A stretch of DNA of 64,000 nucleotides, taken from Pseudomonadota bacterium. Lineage in GTDB: Bacteria > Desulfobacterota > Desulfobulbia > Desulfobulbales > Desulfocapsaceae. Where the stretch lies: positions 20,721 through 84,720 of the forward strand of contig JAHJKP010000044.1 in the NCBI GenBank assembly GCA_018821985.1, read 5' to 3'. Shown one piece after another: positions 9,797 through 20,419 of this stretch (position 1 is its first letter; every line of letters starts with the position of its first letter). The notes beneath the pieces are model-generated. The model saw nothing but the letters and a program-made list of their open reading frames with translations. It ran no database searches and was not told the DNA's origin. The position numbers were made by a program, and so were the translations under genes.

Positions 9797-10279
9797 ATGG
9801 TGTTTATTGCAGGCGATATGGCCGTTTATCCGGCTCATGGTGTTGGTGTTATTGAGTCCATAGAGACTCAGACAGTTGCGGGGATGGATCATTCATTTTA
9901 TGTGATGAAGATCATTGAGAATGATATGAAAATCATGATTCCCACAGGAAACAGTGATAATGTGGGGCTTCGTGCCATTATCGGCAAGAATGAGGTGGAA
10001 AAGGTTATGGTGATTCTGCGGGAAAGAGATATCTCGATTAGTGCGCAGACCTGGAACCGACGCTACCGTGACTACATGGAAAAGATTAAGACTGGATCCA
10101 TCTTTGAAGTGGCGATTGTGCTCCGGGATCTGTTTCTGCTCAGTGTGGACAAGGAGCTTTCCTATGGAGAAAGAAAGATGATGGATACCGCAAAAAATCT
10201 TCTGGTAAAAGAAATTTCTCTGGCCCGGGATATGGATGAGGCCAAAACTGCAGATCAGATTGAAAAGATGTTCTCCTGA
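9797..10279 (+). CDS. carD: CarD-family transcriptional regulator
   Basis: RNA-polymerase-binding regulator. The N-terminal Tudor-like domain (GDMAVYPAHGVGVIESIE, residues 6-23) is the part known in this family to contact the RNA polymerase beta subunit, followed by a helical DNA-binding C-terminal half (160 residues in total). AGGAGG (9789-9794) lies only two bases before ATG 9797, so the GTG codon at 9800 may be the real start. A pth-carD-rluD neighbourhood is often seen in Deltaproteobacteria. Whether it acts as a CdnL-type housekeeping factor is inferred. Confidence 0.9.
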   Translation: MVFIAGDMAVYPAHGVGVIESIETQTVAGMDHSFYVMKIIENDMKIMIPTGNSDNVGLRAIIGKNEVEKVMVILRERDISISAQTWNRRYRDYMEKIKTGSIFEVAIVLRDLFLLSVDKELSYGERKMMDTAKNLLVKEISLARDMDEAKTADQIEKMFS

Positions 10280-10363
10280 CATTTGCGTGACGTTTTGTAA
10301 GTATGCTGTCTTTCAGTTATATAAATCCTGTTTTGTAATAAAATCTTTACATGGCTGTAAGTC

Positions 10364-11353
10364 ATGAGTCATTTTAGTTCTGAGTCTTCTTCTGATCTTT
10401 CTTTTTCAGGGTCTCAATTTATCTTTCATGTCAAGCCCGAGCAGGCGGGATGTCGTCTGGATCACTTTCTGGTACGTGCTGTCCCTGGGACCTCCCGCTC
10501 GGTTTTAACTGAATCTGTTCGTCTCGGATTGATTAAGGTCAATAATCTTCAAAGGAAAAGCAGTTATTGCTTAAAGGCTGGGGAGTGTATTGCCGGATCT
10601 CTTTTTGTAACTCCGGTAATGGATCTGTTGCCTGAAGAAATACCCTTTGATGTCCTCTTTGAGGATTCATATCTTCTGATCCTTTCTAAGCCTCCTGGCC
10701 TGGTTGTACATCCAGGCAGCGGGAATTATTCCGGTACTCTGGTGAATGGCCTGCTCTATCATTGCAAAGCCATCGCCGGGGTTGGTGGTGATGTGGTCAG
10801 GCCCGGCATTGTGCATCGACTTGATAAAGATACATCGGGGCTTATGGTGGTGGCTAAAGAGGAGGGGACGCATCGCAAACTTGTTGATGCCTTTAAAACC
10901 AGGACTATTGAAAAGCAATATCTGGCCTTGGTTCATGGTATTCTGAAGAAAAAAACAGGAAGGATTGTGGCGCCCATTGGGCGGCATCCCGTGCATCGTC
11001 AGAAGATGACAATCAGAGAGGATGGAAGGTACGCGGCAACAAACTGGCAAGTGCTTCAGGAGTTTTCTTCTGGGTTCAGTCTTGTTCAGCTTCAGATCGA
11101 GACCGGACGTACTCATCAGATTCGAGTACATATGGCATCCATGGGGCATCCGGTAGCGGGTGATATAGTTTACAATAGCGGCCGGGGAAAAAGAAAATTT
11201 ATCAGACAATTGCTCCACTCCTCTCACTTACGTTTTGTCCATCCTGTAACTGGGGAAAAACTTTTTTTTTCTGCCCCTTTGTGGCCTGACTTTTCATTGA
11301 TCATTGATCAGCTGGCAGATGAAACAACTCAGGATGGGCAGGAGCGGTTGTGA
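10364..11353 (+). CDS. rluD: RluA/RluD-family 23S rRNA pseudouridine synthase
   Basis: Isomerises uridine to pseudouridine in 23S rRNA. There is an N-terminal S4 RNA-binding domain (roughly residues 25-85) and a catalytic domain with the invariant motif HRLDKDTSGLMVVAK, whose aspartate is the nucleophile, then TGRTHQIRVH. The 329-residue length fits RluD. Its stop overlaps the GTG start of coaE by four bases, suggesting translational coupling. The exact uridines modified cannot be deduced. Confidence 0.9.
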   Translation: MSHFSSESSSDLSFSGSQFIFHVKPEQAGCRLDHFLVRAVPGTSRSVLTESVRLGLIKVNNLQRKSSYCLKAGECIAGSLFVTPVMDLLPEEIPFDVLFEDSYLLILSKPPGLVVHPGSGNYSGTLVNGLLYHCKAIAGVGGDVVRPGIVHRLDKDTSGLMVVAKEEGTHRKLVDAFKTRTIEKQYLALVHGILKKKTGRIVAPIGRHPVHRQKMTIREDGRYAATNWQVLQEFSSGFSLVQLQIETGRTHQIRVHMASMGHPVAGDIVYNSGRGKRKFIRQLLHSSHLRFVHPVTGEKLFFSAPLWPDFSLIIDQLADETTQDGQERL

Positions 11354-11940
11354 TTATCGGAGTTACAGGAGGCATGGGCTCTGGTAAAAGCTTTGTGGCT
11401 GTGCTTTTAGGGAAATTGCTGGGAGTGGATGTCCTGAGTGCGGATATTCTCTGTCGTGATCTCTTGCAAATACAAATGCCGGGATGGCAGGGGATTCAGG
11501 AGAAATGGGGATCGCGTTTTTTGGATTTTGCCGGGAATATTGATAGGGCTGTTCTGCGGAAGGTTTTGTTTGCCGAGCCAGAGGTGCGTCGAGGTGTAGA
11601 ACAGATTTTGCATCCGCTTGTCCGTCAGGAGATAATCAGTCGAGCTGCAGAGAAGAGAGTGAGTTTGGAAGGAATGGTGGTTGAGGTTCCATTGCTTTTT
11701 GAGGTTGGCTGGCAGAATGATTTTGATTGGATTGTTGTAGTTTATTCCGAGCATGAATGCTGTGTTCAACGTATTGTCAGGCGTGACAGTGTAAGTCAGG
11801 AGGAGGGCAGAAGCGCCATCAGCGCACAAATCTCTCTTGAGGAAAAAGCATTACAGGCCGATTCTGTGATTGAAAATTCTGGTCCTCTTGCCCTGACTGT
11901 CCTTCAGGTTTATCATCTGGCTCGTCTGTTGAACCTTTGA
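11350..11940 (+). CDS. coaE: dephospho-CoA kinase
   Basis: Phosphorylates dephospho-CoA at the ribose 3-hydroxyl, the last step of coenzyme A synthesis. The P-loop is GVTGGMGSGKS (residues 4-14) and the family's DVLSADILCRDL follows. The start is GTG 11350, overlapping the rluD stop. The 196-residue length is typical. Confidence 0.93.
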   Translation: MIIGVTGGMGSGKSFVAVLLGKLLGVDVLSADILCRDLLQIQMPGWQGIQEKWGSRFLDFAGNIDRAVLRKVLFAEPEVRRGVEQILHPLVRQEIISRAAEKRVSLEGMVVEVPLLFEVGWQNDFDWIVVVYSEHECCVQRIVRRDSVSQEEGRSAISAQISLEEKALQADSVIENSGPLALTVLQVYHLARLLNL

Positions 11941-12608
11941 GTCGGTTTTTTTACTCATAGTGGCTTTAGTTGATGAAAAAGGTTGACATGGTTTTTTGAA
12001 GTACGTATATATTAAAATCATCAGAGAGAAAATCCTACCTTTGACCGATCTGCTTAAAATACTGTGTACTATATATACTTACAGATCACCTTGAGTGATT
12101 GATTGTACTGTAAGCAAGGAAATAGAATTTCTTCAAAATAATTATTTCAGTATAAATCTTATCTCTGCCCCATCCCTTAGAACATAAATACTAAGAAATA
12201 AAAAATATTTCATATCTGATCATCTTCTTAAAAAAAGTGTCTGGATATAGCCTATTGTGCTGATACGTATCCTTTGTGATCGCTCAGTTTGATTTTAGTT
12301 ATTTCCTGTAAGTGAACGTTCCTTTAGGGTGTGATTTGTCCAAGACCTTAAAGCGAACTCATTATAACGTTTCTGTATTCAAGTTTTGTTTTAAAGAGTT
12401 GTATTCCTTTGTGATCTGAGGTGTATTGCGGATGCCACTGTTTGTTCTTGTGCTGCTACCTGCATCATTAGGCATGTTGTGTACAAGTGTCACTCTCTTG
12501 GGTAGTTTTTGCTCTGTTTTACTAAACCTGTTAACAGGTAATGATATTTTGTAATCTTGTCCTGCCAATAGCCCTGCCAATAGTAGCCATCATAGGAGAA
12601 AAAGTTTA
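11941..12608 (+). promoter_or_regulatory. long rho upstream region with strong promoter
   Basis: A 668-bp gene-free, AT-rich stretch. A near-consensus promoter lies at its left end: TTGACA (11983-11988), 17-bp spacer, TATATA (12006-12011). If used for rho it would make a leader of nearly 590 nt. A short direct repeat CCTGCCAATAG occurs twice just before rho. Long leaders with autogenous attenuation are known for rho in E. coli; applying this here is inference. Confidence 0.5.
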
Positions 12609-13859
12609 ATGAATCTGGCGGAATTAAAGCTGAAGAAAATTGACGAGTTGGTAAAACTTGGTCGAAATTTAAAGATTGAGGGAGTGAGTTCCTTGCGGAA
12701 GCAGGAGCTGATCTTTGCTATTTTACAGGCTCAGGCGGATGAAGATGGAAAGCTTCGTGGTGGCGGTGTGCTTGAAATCTTACCTGATGGTTTTGGTTTT
12801 CTCAGAGCGCCTGATTATAATTATTTGCCAGGTCCGGATGATATTTATGTCTCTCCTTCACAGATTCGACGTTTGAATCTGCGTACGGGTGATACTATTG
12901 AGGGTTTGGTTCGTGCCCCCAAGGAAGGGGAACGCTATTTCGCCCTGTTGAAGGTTGAGAGTGTCAATTTTGATCCACCTGAGGCGGCAAAGACCAAGAC
13001 TCTTTTTGCCAACCTGACACCATTGCATCCTGATGAAAAATTAAACCTTGAATGGCAGCCTGATAATTATTCCATGCGCCTTATCGATATGATGGCCCCC
13101 ATTGGTAAAGGGCAGCGTGGGCTGATTGTTGCACCTCCACGGACCGGAAAAACCGTTTTGATGCAGAAGATTGCCAATTCTATTGTGAAAAATCATCCTG
13201 ATGTTTATCTGATTGTCCTGCTCATTGATGAGCGACCTGAAGAAGTCACAGAGATGGCCCGATCAGTCCTGGCAGCTGAGGTTGTCAGCTCAACCTTTGA
13301 TGAGCCTCCTCAACGACATATCCAGGTGGCTGAGATGGTTCTTGAGAAGGCAATACGCTTGGTGGAACATAAGAAAGACGTGGTTATTTTACTTGATAGT
13401 ATCACCAGGCTGGCCCGTGCCTATAATACTGTGACTCCCTCCAGCGGTAAGATTCTTTCTGGTGGAGTGGAAGCTAATGCCTTGCAGAAACCAAAACGAT
13501 TTTTTGGGGCCGCCAGAAATATTGAGGAGGGTGGCAGTCTGACTATTATTGCATCTGCCCTGGTTGAAACCGGAAGCCGAATGGATGAAGTGATTTTTGA
13601 AGAATTTAAAGGAACAGGGAACATGGAACTTGTTCTTGACAGGAAAATGGCTGAGAAAAGGATTTTCCCGGCCATTGATGTCAAACGCTCCGGCACCCGT
13701 AAAGAAGATCTGCTGATGGATGCGGATACACTTAATCGTGTATGGATTCTGCGTAAACTGTTGAGCTCAATGAATCCTGCTGATGGGATAGAATTCATTA
13801 TTGGCAAGATGAAACATCACAAGACTAATAAAGACTTTTTTGAATCCATGAATAGCTAA
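12609..13859 (+). CDS. rho: transcription termination factor Rho
   Basis: Hexameric RNA-dependent ATPase that ends transcription. The 416 residues run as N-terminal helical domain, cold-shock-like primary RNA-binding domain ([16 protein letters not shown], near residues 51-66) and RecA-like motor with Walker [13 protein letters not shown] (near 176-187). A Walker B segment [17 protein letters not shown] and the Q/R-loop sequences follow. AGGAG lies upstream of the ATG. Confidence 0.97.
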   Translation: MNLAELKLKKIDELVKLGRNLKIEGVSSLRKQELIFAILQAQADEDGKLRGGGVLEILPDGFGFLRAPDYNYLPGPDDIYVSPSQIRRLNLRTGDTIEGLVRAPKEGERYFALLKVESVNFDPPEAAKTKTLFANLTPLHPDEKLNLEWQPDNYSMRLIDMMAPIGKGQRGLIVAPPRTGKTVLMQKIANSIVKNHPDVYLIVLLIDERPEEVTEMARSVLAAEVVSSTFDEPPQRHIQVAEMVLEKAIRLVEHKKDVVILLDSITRLARAYNTVTPSSGKILSGGVEANALQKPKRFFGAARNIEEGGSLTIIASALVETGSRMDEVIFEEFKGTGNMELVLDRKMAEKRIFPAIDVKRSGTRKEDLLMDADTLNRVWILRKLLSSMNPADGIEFIIGKMKHHKTNKDFFESMNS

Positions 13860-14186
13860 GCCTGATTAACTGGATCAGTGTTAGGGCTTAGCGTGTACGT
13901 AAGGCAGGATGCCTTGCACCGATTAATGAAAAGATAGGGCTATCTTGTCTAGGAAAATATTTGTAACCACTGTTTTCTTAGATAAGAGTTACTGGTTTAA
14001 TGCTTATACTTACGGTGCGTAAGCTTTTTTTGTTGTAATTTTTGACTTATTTATTATATTCTTTTCTCTGTTTGTATTATGTTGATGGACTGTTTTTAAT
14101 GGAAAGAGTAGATGTAAATGGAGCGCTTGAGAGCGTTATAAATATAACCTGAACAGTCTCGAGTCTGTTTCGGAGGAAGAGGAACT
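13860..14186 (+). promoter_or_regulatory. rho-rpmE intergenic region, possible L31 leader
   Basis: No gene seen in 327 bp. Right after rho, CTAAGCC (13856-13862) and GGCTTAG (13885-13891) can pair without a T tract. Close to rpmE, three short inverted repeats follow one another, including GTTAT/ATAAC and AACAG/CTGTT, ending at the GGAGG ribosome binding site. This could be an autoregulatory L31 leader; the evidence is only structural. Confidence 0.3.
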
Positions 14187-14405
14187 ATGAAGAAAGATAT
14201 CCATCCAGAATATCATACAATAAATGCAGTTTGTGCCTGTGGGAGTGAAGTAGAGATTGGTTCAGTGCTGACTGAAATGAAGGTTGAAATTTGTGCAGCT
14301 TGTCATCCTTTCTTTACCGGTAAGCAGAAAGTCCTTGATACTGCAGGACGTATCGATAAATTTAATAAGCGGTATGCAAAACATTTCGAAAGCAAAAAGT
14401 CTTGA
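14187..14405 (+). CDS. rpmE: 50S ribosomal protein L31, zinc-binding form
   Basis: Small ribosomal protein of 72 residues at the 30S/50S bridge. The four cysteines in CACG and CAACH mark the zinc-binding (C+) version of L31, as opposed to the zinc-free paralogue used in zinc starvation. GGAGG precedes the ATG. Confidence 0.95.
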   Translation: MKKDIHPEYHTINAVCACGSEVEIGSVLTEMKVEICAACHPFFTGKQKVLDTAGRIDKFNKRYAKHFESKKS

Positions 14406-14443
14406 TTACGGCGTATTCTTTCTGTAATTTTTAGCTATTTCAG

Positions 14444-14480
14444 GTCCACAGCAATGGGGTAATATTGCTGTGGACTTTTT
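14444..14480 (+). terminator. terminator after rpmE
   Basis: A perfect 12-bp stem (14444-14455 with 14464-14475, 8-nt loop) is followed by TTTTT. It separates rpmE from prfA. Confidence 0.88.
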
Positions 14481-14518
14481 GTTTTTTCACGTAGTACTTC
14501 TCCTCCCGCTTGAATTCC

Positions 14519-15586
14519 ATGTTTGATAAGTTTGACGATCTGCAAGAAAAGGTTGCGCATCTTGAAGGCAGACTTTCTGATCCCTCGCTCATGAATGATC
14601 AGAAGGCCTATCAAAAAGTGGCCAGAGAACATGCGCACCTGGTTAAGTTGTATATTCTTTATTCCCAGTATCGACAGGCTGAACTGGATATTGCGAGTAA
14701 TCGTCAGCTTCTTCAGGGTGATGAAGACGAGGAAATTCAGGAGCTGGCAAAGGCAGAGATTGAGGAGCTGAAAGAAAAAGAAGTAGCTCTGCAAAACGAG
14801 ATCCGTCTGCTGCTTCTGCCAAAAGATCCTAATGATGAGCGTAATACTTTTCTGGAGATTCGTGCCGGTACCGGTGGCGATGAAGCAGCACTTTTTGTTG
14901 GTGATCTCTATCGGATGTATTCTCGATTTGCCGAATCTCAAGGGTGGAAAATTGAGGTGATGGCCTCCAGTCCCTTGGGAACAGGTGGTTTTAAAGAGAT
15001 TATTGCCTTGATCAGCGGTGAGCAGGTCTATTCCAGGATGAAGTATGAGAGCGGTACGCACCGGGTGCAACGGGTTCCTGAGACAGAGACCCAGGGACGT
15101 ATTCATACCTCGGCAGTGACTGTCGCCATCTTACCTGAGGCCGATGAGGTTGAGGTGGATATCAAGATGAATGAGTTGAAGTTTGATGTCTTTCGTTCCT
15201 CAGGACCTGGTGGGCAGAGTGTTAATACTACTGATTCTGCAGTGCGGGTGACCCACTTGCCTACGGGGCTGGTGGTTATCTGTCAGGATGAGAAGTCTCA
15301 GCATAAAAATAAGGCAAAGGCCTTGACGGTATTGCGGGCAAGATTATTTGACCGGGTGCAGCAGGAGCATCATGACAAGATCTCACAGGATCGTAAAAGT
15401 CAGGTTGGCAGCGGTGATCGCAGCGAACGCATTCGGACCTATAATTTTCCCCAAGGTCGACTCACGGACCATCGAATTAATCTGACCTTGTATCGTCTCG
15501 ATTCGATTATGGATGGGAAGCTTGATGAGGTTATTGACCCATTGATCAGTCATGATCAGGCGGAAAAATTAAAAGAAATTGAGTAG
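14519..15586 (+). CDS. prfA: peptide chain release factor 1
   Basis: Recognises UAA and UAG and triggers peptide release. The universal GGQ motif is in [17 protein letters not shown]. The start is ATG 14519 (355 residues). RF1 does not read UGA, which matters for the UGA recoding proposed at 49.9 kb: RF2 is the competitor there. The next gene, prmC, encodes the methyltransferase that modifies the GGQ glutamine. Confidence 0.95.
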   Translation: MFDKFDDLQEKVAHLEGRLSDPSLMNDQKAYQKVAREHAHLVKLYILYSQYRQAELDIASNRQLLQGDEDEEIQELAKAEIEELKEKEVALQNEIRLLLLPKDPNDERNTFLEIRAGTGGDEAALFVGDLYRMYSRFAESQGWKIEVMASSPLGTGGFKEIIALISGEQVYSRMKYESGTHRVQRVPETETQGRIHTSAVTVAILPEADEVEVDIKMNELKFDVFRSSGPGGQSVNTTDSAVRVTHLPTGLVVICQDEKSQHKNKAKALTVLRARLFDRVQQEHHDKISQDRKSQVGSGDRSERIRTYNFPQGRLTDHRINLTLYRLDSIMDGKLDEVIDPLISHDQAEKLKEIE

Positions 15587-15752
15587 CCTGTTCTCCAAGG
15601 ATAATGTTGACCTGAAAAAGGCGGTAATGGCCACAATGGTTAGTTTGAGAAAAATTGTAAAACCGCAGATTGTTCCTTGATGCTTTCCCTGTGCGGTTGT
15701 CGCGAACTATTCTTTTTGATTGATTTTTCCCTGTATTCCCATTTTCCTTTCC

Positions 15753-16640
15753 ATGCATGTCCTTGATCTCGTTCATTCCGGAGTGAAGCAGCTTGAATCG
15801 GCAGGTATTGAGCAAGCTGCACTTGAGGTTGAGCTGCTTTTGGGCTTCTGTCTTGGGAAAAACAGGGCTGGGCTGTTCTTGGCGGCAGCAGAAGAGGTGG
15901 ATGGTTGTCAGGAACAGCAATTTCGATCCCTTCTAGATCGTCGGGCAGCACATGAACCCTCTGCCTATATCTTAGGCGAAAGAGAGTTCTGGTCGCTTCC
16001 TTTCTTAGTGACTCCTGCTGTTCTTATTCCCAGGCCAGAGACAGAGTTCCTTCTGGAGACGGTCCTTGCTGTAGTCAGGAATGGAAAATGGCAACCAGGC
16101 CCTGTCCTGGATCTTTGTTGTGGCAGTGGCGTTATTGGTATTATCCTTGCCCTGGAAATGGGTCGACCCGTGACATCGGTTGATCTTTCTGCGCCAGCCT
16201 TACGTGTTGCCCGCCAGAATGCGAGAAGGCATCAGGTTGCTGATCGACTTTCCTTGGTGCAGGCAGATCTGCTCAGCGCGTTTTCCCCCCGGCCTCTTTT
16301 TTCACTAGTGGTTTCCAATCCTCCCTATGTGAGTAAAGAGGAGCTGCAAGATGGATTACAACCGGAGGTGATGCGTTATGAGCCCTATCTGGCGCTTAAT
16401 GGTGGAGTATGCGGTCTGGAAATTATTCGACGGATACGAAAGACTTTGCCCCAAATGCTGAGACCGAGTGGTGAATTTTTTATGGAGATTGGTGCAGATC
16501 AGGGCCAGGCAGTGATTCAGCTTTTTAACTCTGATGATGGCGCAAAAATATTTGAACGGGTTGAGCTGCTCCAGGATTATAGTGGCCGGGACAGGGTCTT
16601 GCATGCCAAGATGGTGAGGCACCTCCTTGTTCAAGAATAA
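15753..16640 (+). CDS. prmC: release factor glutamine N5-methyltransferase
   Basis: SAM-dependent methyltransferase (HemK/PrmC) that methylates the glutamine in the GGQ motif of release factors. SAM motif I is VLDLCCGSGVIGI and the substrate-binding NPPY motif is VVSNPPYVSKEE. I start it at ATG 15753 (MHVLDLVHSG..., 295 residues), because the upstream extension is not family-like. The prfA-prmC pairing is widespread and supports the call. Confidence 0.94.
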   Translation: MHVLDLVHSGVKQLESAGIEQAALEVELLLGFCLGKNRAGLFLAAAEEVDGCQEQQFRSLLDRRAAHEPSAYILGEREFWSLPFLVTPAVLIPRPETEFLLETVLAVVRNGKWQPGPVLDLCCGSGVIGIILALEMGRPVTSVDLSAPALRVARQNARRHQVADRLSLVQADLLSAFSPRPLFSLVVSNPPYVSKEELQDGLQPEVMRYEPYLALNGGVCGLEIIRRIRKTLPQMLRPSGEFFMEIGADQGQAVIQLFNSDDGAKIFERVELLQDYSGRDRVLHAKMVRHLLVQE

Positions 16641-16800
16641 CTGTAACATTGGAATTTGCCGTGACCAGCAGTCACTCTTCATCCATCCTTGGAGCGAGCG
16701 ACTCTTGAGCCTGCATACTGTGCGTAAGGAGCTGTAAGGAAATGATTATAAACAAAATGGTTACTTGGTAACGGCTTCAAAGAGGGAGATGAACAGGTAA

Positions 16801-18069
16801 ATGGAAAAACTTATTATTGAAGGCGGAAAGCCCTTGTACGGTACAGTGCGGATCAGTGGCGCCAAGAATGCTGCCCTGCCGCTGATTGCCGCCACCCTCT
16901 TGGCAGAGGGAATTCATACACTGAACAATGTTCCCGACCTGCGTGATACCCGGACGATTCTTCGTCTGCTTGAATCTCTGGGCATCACCTGGGAAAGACA
17001 GGGGGCAACCCTGAGAATTGATTCCACCAATCTTACCTATTCCGAGGCCTCCTATGACCTGGTAAAAACCATGCGGGCCTCGGTTCTGGTCTTAGGCCCA
17101 CTTCTGGCCCGTCTTGGTAAGGCTAAGGTCTCCCTACCCGGAGGCTGCGCCATTGGGGCCAGGCCTATTGATTTTCATATCAAGGGGTTTGAGCAGTTAG
17201 GAGTGACCTGCCGTCTTGAGCAGGGGTATGTTGATGCGGAGATTGACGGACGGATGCAGGGGAGTACCATTTTTTTTGATGTTCCATCGGTTACCGGTAC
17301 TGAAAATCTGGTCATGGGTGCAGCGCTTGCGCAAGGAACAACGATTATTAAGAATGCGGCGCGGGAGCCCGAGATCGGCAATCTTGTCGATATGTTGACG
17401 GTCATGGGTGCAGAGATTGAAGGGCGTGGTACGGACAGGCTGATCATTCATGGGGTGGAGAGACTGTATGCCGCTGAAAGTGAGATTATCCCCGATCGGA
17501 TCGAGACCGGAACTTATCTGATTGCGGTTGCCGCCACAGGTGGAGAGGTTACTGTGACTGATTGTAACCCCATGCATCTCCCATCCCTGCTCGACAAGTT
17601 ACGAGCGGCAGGGATGGAGGTCAAGGAGTCGGAAAGTGCAATTTCCTTAGATGCCACGGGAGGAAAAAAGATCAAGGGTGTTGATATTACAACCATGCCC
17701 TACCCTGGTTATCCAACGGATTTACAGGCCCAGTTCATGGCCTTGATGGCCCTGAGTGATGGAGTCTCTCTTGTTCATGAAACGATCTTTGAGAACAGAT
17801 TCATGCATGTGGCTGAGTTGCACCGGATGGGAGCGGATATCACCATAGATGGTCATACAGCCTTGGTCAAGGGGATGGGTAGGGCCGGTTTTCATGGTGC
17901 CCCGGTTATGGCAACTGATCTGCGGGCAAGCTCGTCACTGGTCATTGCAGGCCTTGCGGCAGAGGGCAGAACCGAGATTTCCAGAATTTATCATCTGGAG
18001 CGAGGCTATGAACAGATGGTCGAGAAATTGACGGCCTTGGGAGCTACAGTCTGGAAAGAAGAGGAGTAA
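16801..18069 (+). CDS. murA: UDP-N-acetylglucosamine 1-carboxyvinyltransferase
   Basis: First committed enzyme of peptidoglycan synthesis; transfers enolpyruvate from PEP to UDP-GlcNAc. The 422-residue protein has the catalytic loop [13 protein letters not shown] with the cysteine at residue 116, the target of fosfomycin in sensitive enzymes. The N-terminal SGAKNAALP motif is also present. A bidirectional-looking terminator follows. Confidence 0.96.
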   Translation: MEKLIIEGGKPLYGTVRISGAKNAALPLIAATLLAEGIHTLNNVPDLRDTRTILRLLESLGITWERQGATLRIDSTNLTYSEASYDLVKTMRASVLVLGPLLARLGKAKVSLPGGCAIGARPIDFHIKGFEQLGVTCRLEQGYVDAEIDGRMQGSTIFFDVPSVTGTENLVMGAALAQGTTIIKNAAREPEIGNLVDMLTVMGAEIEGRGTDRLIIHGVERLYAAESEIIPDRIETGTYLIAVAATGGEVTVTDCNPMHLPSLLDKLRAAGMEVKESESAISLDATGGKKIKGVDITTMPYPGYPTDLQAQFMALMALSDGVSLVHETIFENRFMHVAELHRMGADITIDGHTALVKGMGRAGFHGAPVMATDLRASSSLVIAGLAAEGRTEISRIYHLERGYEQMVEKLTALGATVWKEEE

Positions 18070-18100
18070 GCTCCGGATAAAGGAAAATTGGGATTTCAAT

Positions 18101-18134
18101 AAAAAAAAGCCGCTCATATGAGCGGCTTTTTTTT
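18101..18134. terminator. bidirectional terminator
   Basis: GCCGCTCAT/ATGAGCGGC palindrome (18109-18126) flanked by a run of A on the left and of T on the right. It lies between the convergent murA and nrfD-like genes and can serve both strands. Confidence 0.9.
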
Positions 18135-18317
18135 ATTTGACTGAAAAAGTAATCAGGCCGTTATTCTGACATAACCATAATATTAAAGTGATGTAACGGT
18201 ATAAGGAACCCGGTCGCTTTTCATCCTTGCATGGAGTGTCCGCGACACTCAGCCATCCCTGCCCTGCGTACGAAATAGGTCTCAATAGTATGGTTATTTC
18301 GTAAGAGTTTCTAAGAA

Positions 18318-19511
18318 TCAATGATGTTCTTTCTGGGTAAAAGTTTTGCCAAATATCCGTTCTCCCATAAGAAAACCAAAGGCAACAACACCGATACCAC
18401 CAGCAATGACCCCAAATTCAAAGATGGAGGGGACATAGCTGAAATAGGATGGGAGACCATCCCATCCGAGATTCTGGGGAACGATCTGTCCGGCAACAAC
18501 AAGGTCATAACGGGCCACAAACTGTCCGACCAGAACGAGAAATCCGGCAAAGGCCATCATGCCAACATTCTCAAGCCGAGACAGGATTATAAGCATCATG
18601 GGAATGAGAAGGCCAATGCACACCTCCACAACCCAAAAATTGATGGAGAGTGGCCCGCTGATCAGCGCATCTGCGGCGGTCCTTCCCAGTTCAGGTCCAC
18701 CCACATAAAAACTGACCAGACGCCAGAACGTGGCAACTGTATAGAGAATGAGCACCAGGGTCATGGCCTTACCCGCACTTTTCACGCCGAGATGAACGGC
18801 ATGACTCATCTTTTCCCCCCGGATCTTGTAGGCAAGAACATTGAAAAGGATTGTCGCGGCCGCGCCGGAGAGAAAGGCGGCAGTCAGGAAGTAGATGGGT
18901 AATTGCGCTCCATACCAGTAAGGGCGGGCTGGAAGAGTGGCAAAGACGCCACCGAGACAACTGTTGGCCAGGACCTCGGCAATTGCTCCAAATACGCCCA
19001 GGATCAGGGCAACACGGGCAAGTCCGGTAACGATTCCGGCAAACTCAATGATCATGCAACCTACGGCCAGACCGTAGAGTGTTCCCATCCACCAGATGTT
19101 TGAGGTGGGGTTGGGGGAGAGGATATTGTAGATCAGCATTCTGTGGGGACTGGCAATCTCCACCCCGATGGTGGCAAATGCGCCCATGATACAGATAATG
19201 GACATCCAGACCATCCGGTTGCTGATAATTCCCATACGAGTTCCGCCAAAGACATGGCTCATGGCGGCATAGATACATAAACCCGTGGAGGTGATGGCCC
19301 AGAAGGCATAGGTGGAGATCAGCATGCCCCATGGCATTTCGCGGGTATTGTTGTAGATGATATGATGACCGAAAATAAAAGCGAGTACCCCGCAGCTGAG
19401 ACCGACCACCGTCACAATCAGAAAAAAGATTGTCGCCCTGTTCATGCCAGGTGTTGCCAGACGTGGTTCAGCTGTCTCGGCAAATATGGCTGATATTGAT
19501 TTGTTTGTCAT
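18318..19511 (-). CDS. NrfD/PsrC-family integral membrane protein
   Basis: Polytopic quinone-interacting membrane subunit of 397 residues with about ten hydrophobic segments. NrfD-family proteins exchange electrons between menaquinol and periplasmic Fe-S or haem partners. It is the last gene of a minus-strand set: Tat Fe-S protein, hexahaem cytochrome c, then this gene, each with an AGGAG-type ribosome binding site. The set resembles the Fe-S/NrfD/cytochrome modules of DsrOPJ and the Geobacter Cbc4 (CbcSTU) complex. No catalytic molybdoenzyme is adjacent, so it more likely links the menaquinone pool to a periplasmic cytochrome. Confidence 0.85.
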   Translation of the reverse strand: MTNKSISAIFAETAEPRLATPGMNRATIFFLIVTVVGLSCGVLAFIFGHHIIYNNTREMPWGMLISTYAFWAITSTGLCIYAAMSHVFGGTRMGIISNRMVWMSIICIMGAFATIGVEIASPHRMLIYNILSPNPTSNIWWMGTLYGLAVGCMIIEFAGIVTGLARVALILGVFGAIAEVLANSCLGGVFATLPARPYWYGAQLPIYFLTAAFLSGAAATILFNVLAYKIRGEKMSHAVHLGVKSAGKAMTLVLILYTVATFWRLVSFYVGGPELGRTAADALISGPLSINFWVVEVCIGLLIPMMLIILSRLENVGMMAFAGFLVLVGQFVARYDLVVAGQIVPQNLGWDGLPSYFSYVPSIFEFGVIAGGIGVVAFGFLMGERIFGKTFTQKEHH

Positions 19512-19595
19512 TTTCTACTCCTGCAGATTTATTTTCTTCGACGAAGGGTGTCAGGGTGGTGTTCCATTTAACCCCATAAAGTCTGAATTTGGGTT

Positions 19596-20291
19596 TTAAT
19601 GACCAGCCTGAGTGTCCTGGTGATCTTTTCCGTGGGCACCATCGTTTCCAGTCATTCGCTTATATCCCTTGACACCGACATGACAGGTGTTGCAACGGGT
19701 ATTCGAGGCAAATGCTGTGGCGCCATCGTGACATTTTCCACAGTATTTGCCATCATAGAGTGCCTGCATGGTAAAATTATCGGTTTTCTCCGCTGCTCCT
19801 TTCTCCATGGCAAATGTGCCATCATGGCAGGCCTCACATTCCAATCCGAAATCTTCGGTGTGGGACTTATGGTAAAAAACCACAGCCTTGACCGGCTTGG
19901 TCCAGACAATGGGTGCCTCTGGTGCCAATTCTTTGACGTCCATGTGGCAGGAGGAACACTGGCTATTTGTGGCAAAGGCTGTGTTTCCATCATGGCAGGA
20001 ACCACAGAATTTCCCTTCAGCCATGGCCGTCATAGTCATTTTGCCGGTGGTCAGAACTGCGCCTGCTTCCATGGTAAAGAGCTCGTCATGGCAGGCATCG
20101 CAAGCGAGGCCTGAATCCATTGTGTGTATCTTATGAGTGAAGGTTACCTTTGTTGGTTTTTCCCAGACAATGGGGGCCTCAGGACCATAACTGTCTTCAT
20201 CATAAGCTTCTGCGGCAATTGAATTGGTGGCAAGGAAAGAAAATCCTGCCAGCAGGATGGCCACAATTGTTATTATTCTGTTTTGCATCAT
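19596..20291 (-). CDS. periplasmic hexahaem c-type cytochrome (two c7-like triheme repeats)
   Basis: 231-residue exported protein with an N-terminal signal peptide (hydrophobic IITIVAILLAGFSFLA). Six CXXCH motifs are present: CDACH, CGSCH, CSSCH, CEACH, CGKCH, CNTCH. They fall in two tandem copies of a three-haem unit, each beginning PEAPIVW-K-P and ending at a C-x-x-CH-x-x-VK segment, so the gene grew by internal duplication. It lies between the genes for a periplasmic Fe-S protein and an NrfD-like membrane protein and probably shuttles electrons for them. The physiological partner is not identifiable. Confidence 0.9.
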   Translation of the reverse strand: MMQNRIITIVAILLAGFSFLATNSIAAEAYDEDSYGPEAPIVWEKPTKVTFTHKIHTMDSGLACDACHDELFTMEAGAVLTTGKMTMTAMAEGKFCGSCHDGNTAFATNSQCSSCHMDVKELAPEAPIVWTKPVKAVVFYHKSHTEDFGLECEACHDGTFAMEKGAAEKTDNFTMQALYDGKYCGKCHDGATAFASNTRCNTCHVGVKGYKRMTGNDGAHGKDHQDTQAGH

Positions 20292-20419
20292 TTATTTTCT
20301 CCTGCAAGTCTGCGAGTATTACGAGGGTGATTTTGCGACTACTCACGATGTTATGGGGTGTCGGCGAGTTTCTTTTCAGGGACTCACTTTCCCTTTAGTT
20401 TTCCCTGTATCGTTTTGTC

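Noticed and set aside
12362..12580. Minus-strand frame of 72 codons in the rho leader
   Set aside because: No ribosome binding site and no recognisable sequence; better explained as leader or promoter DNA.
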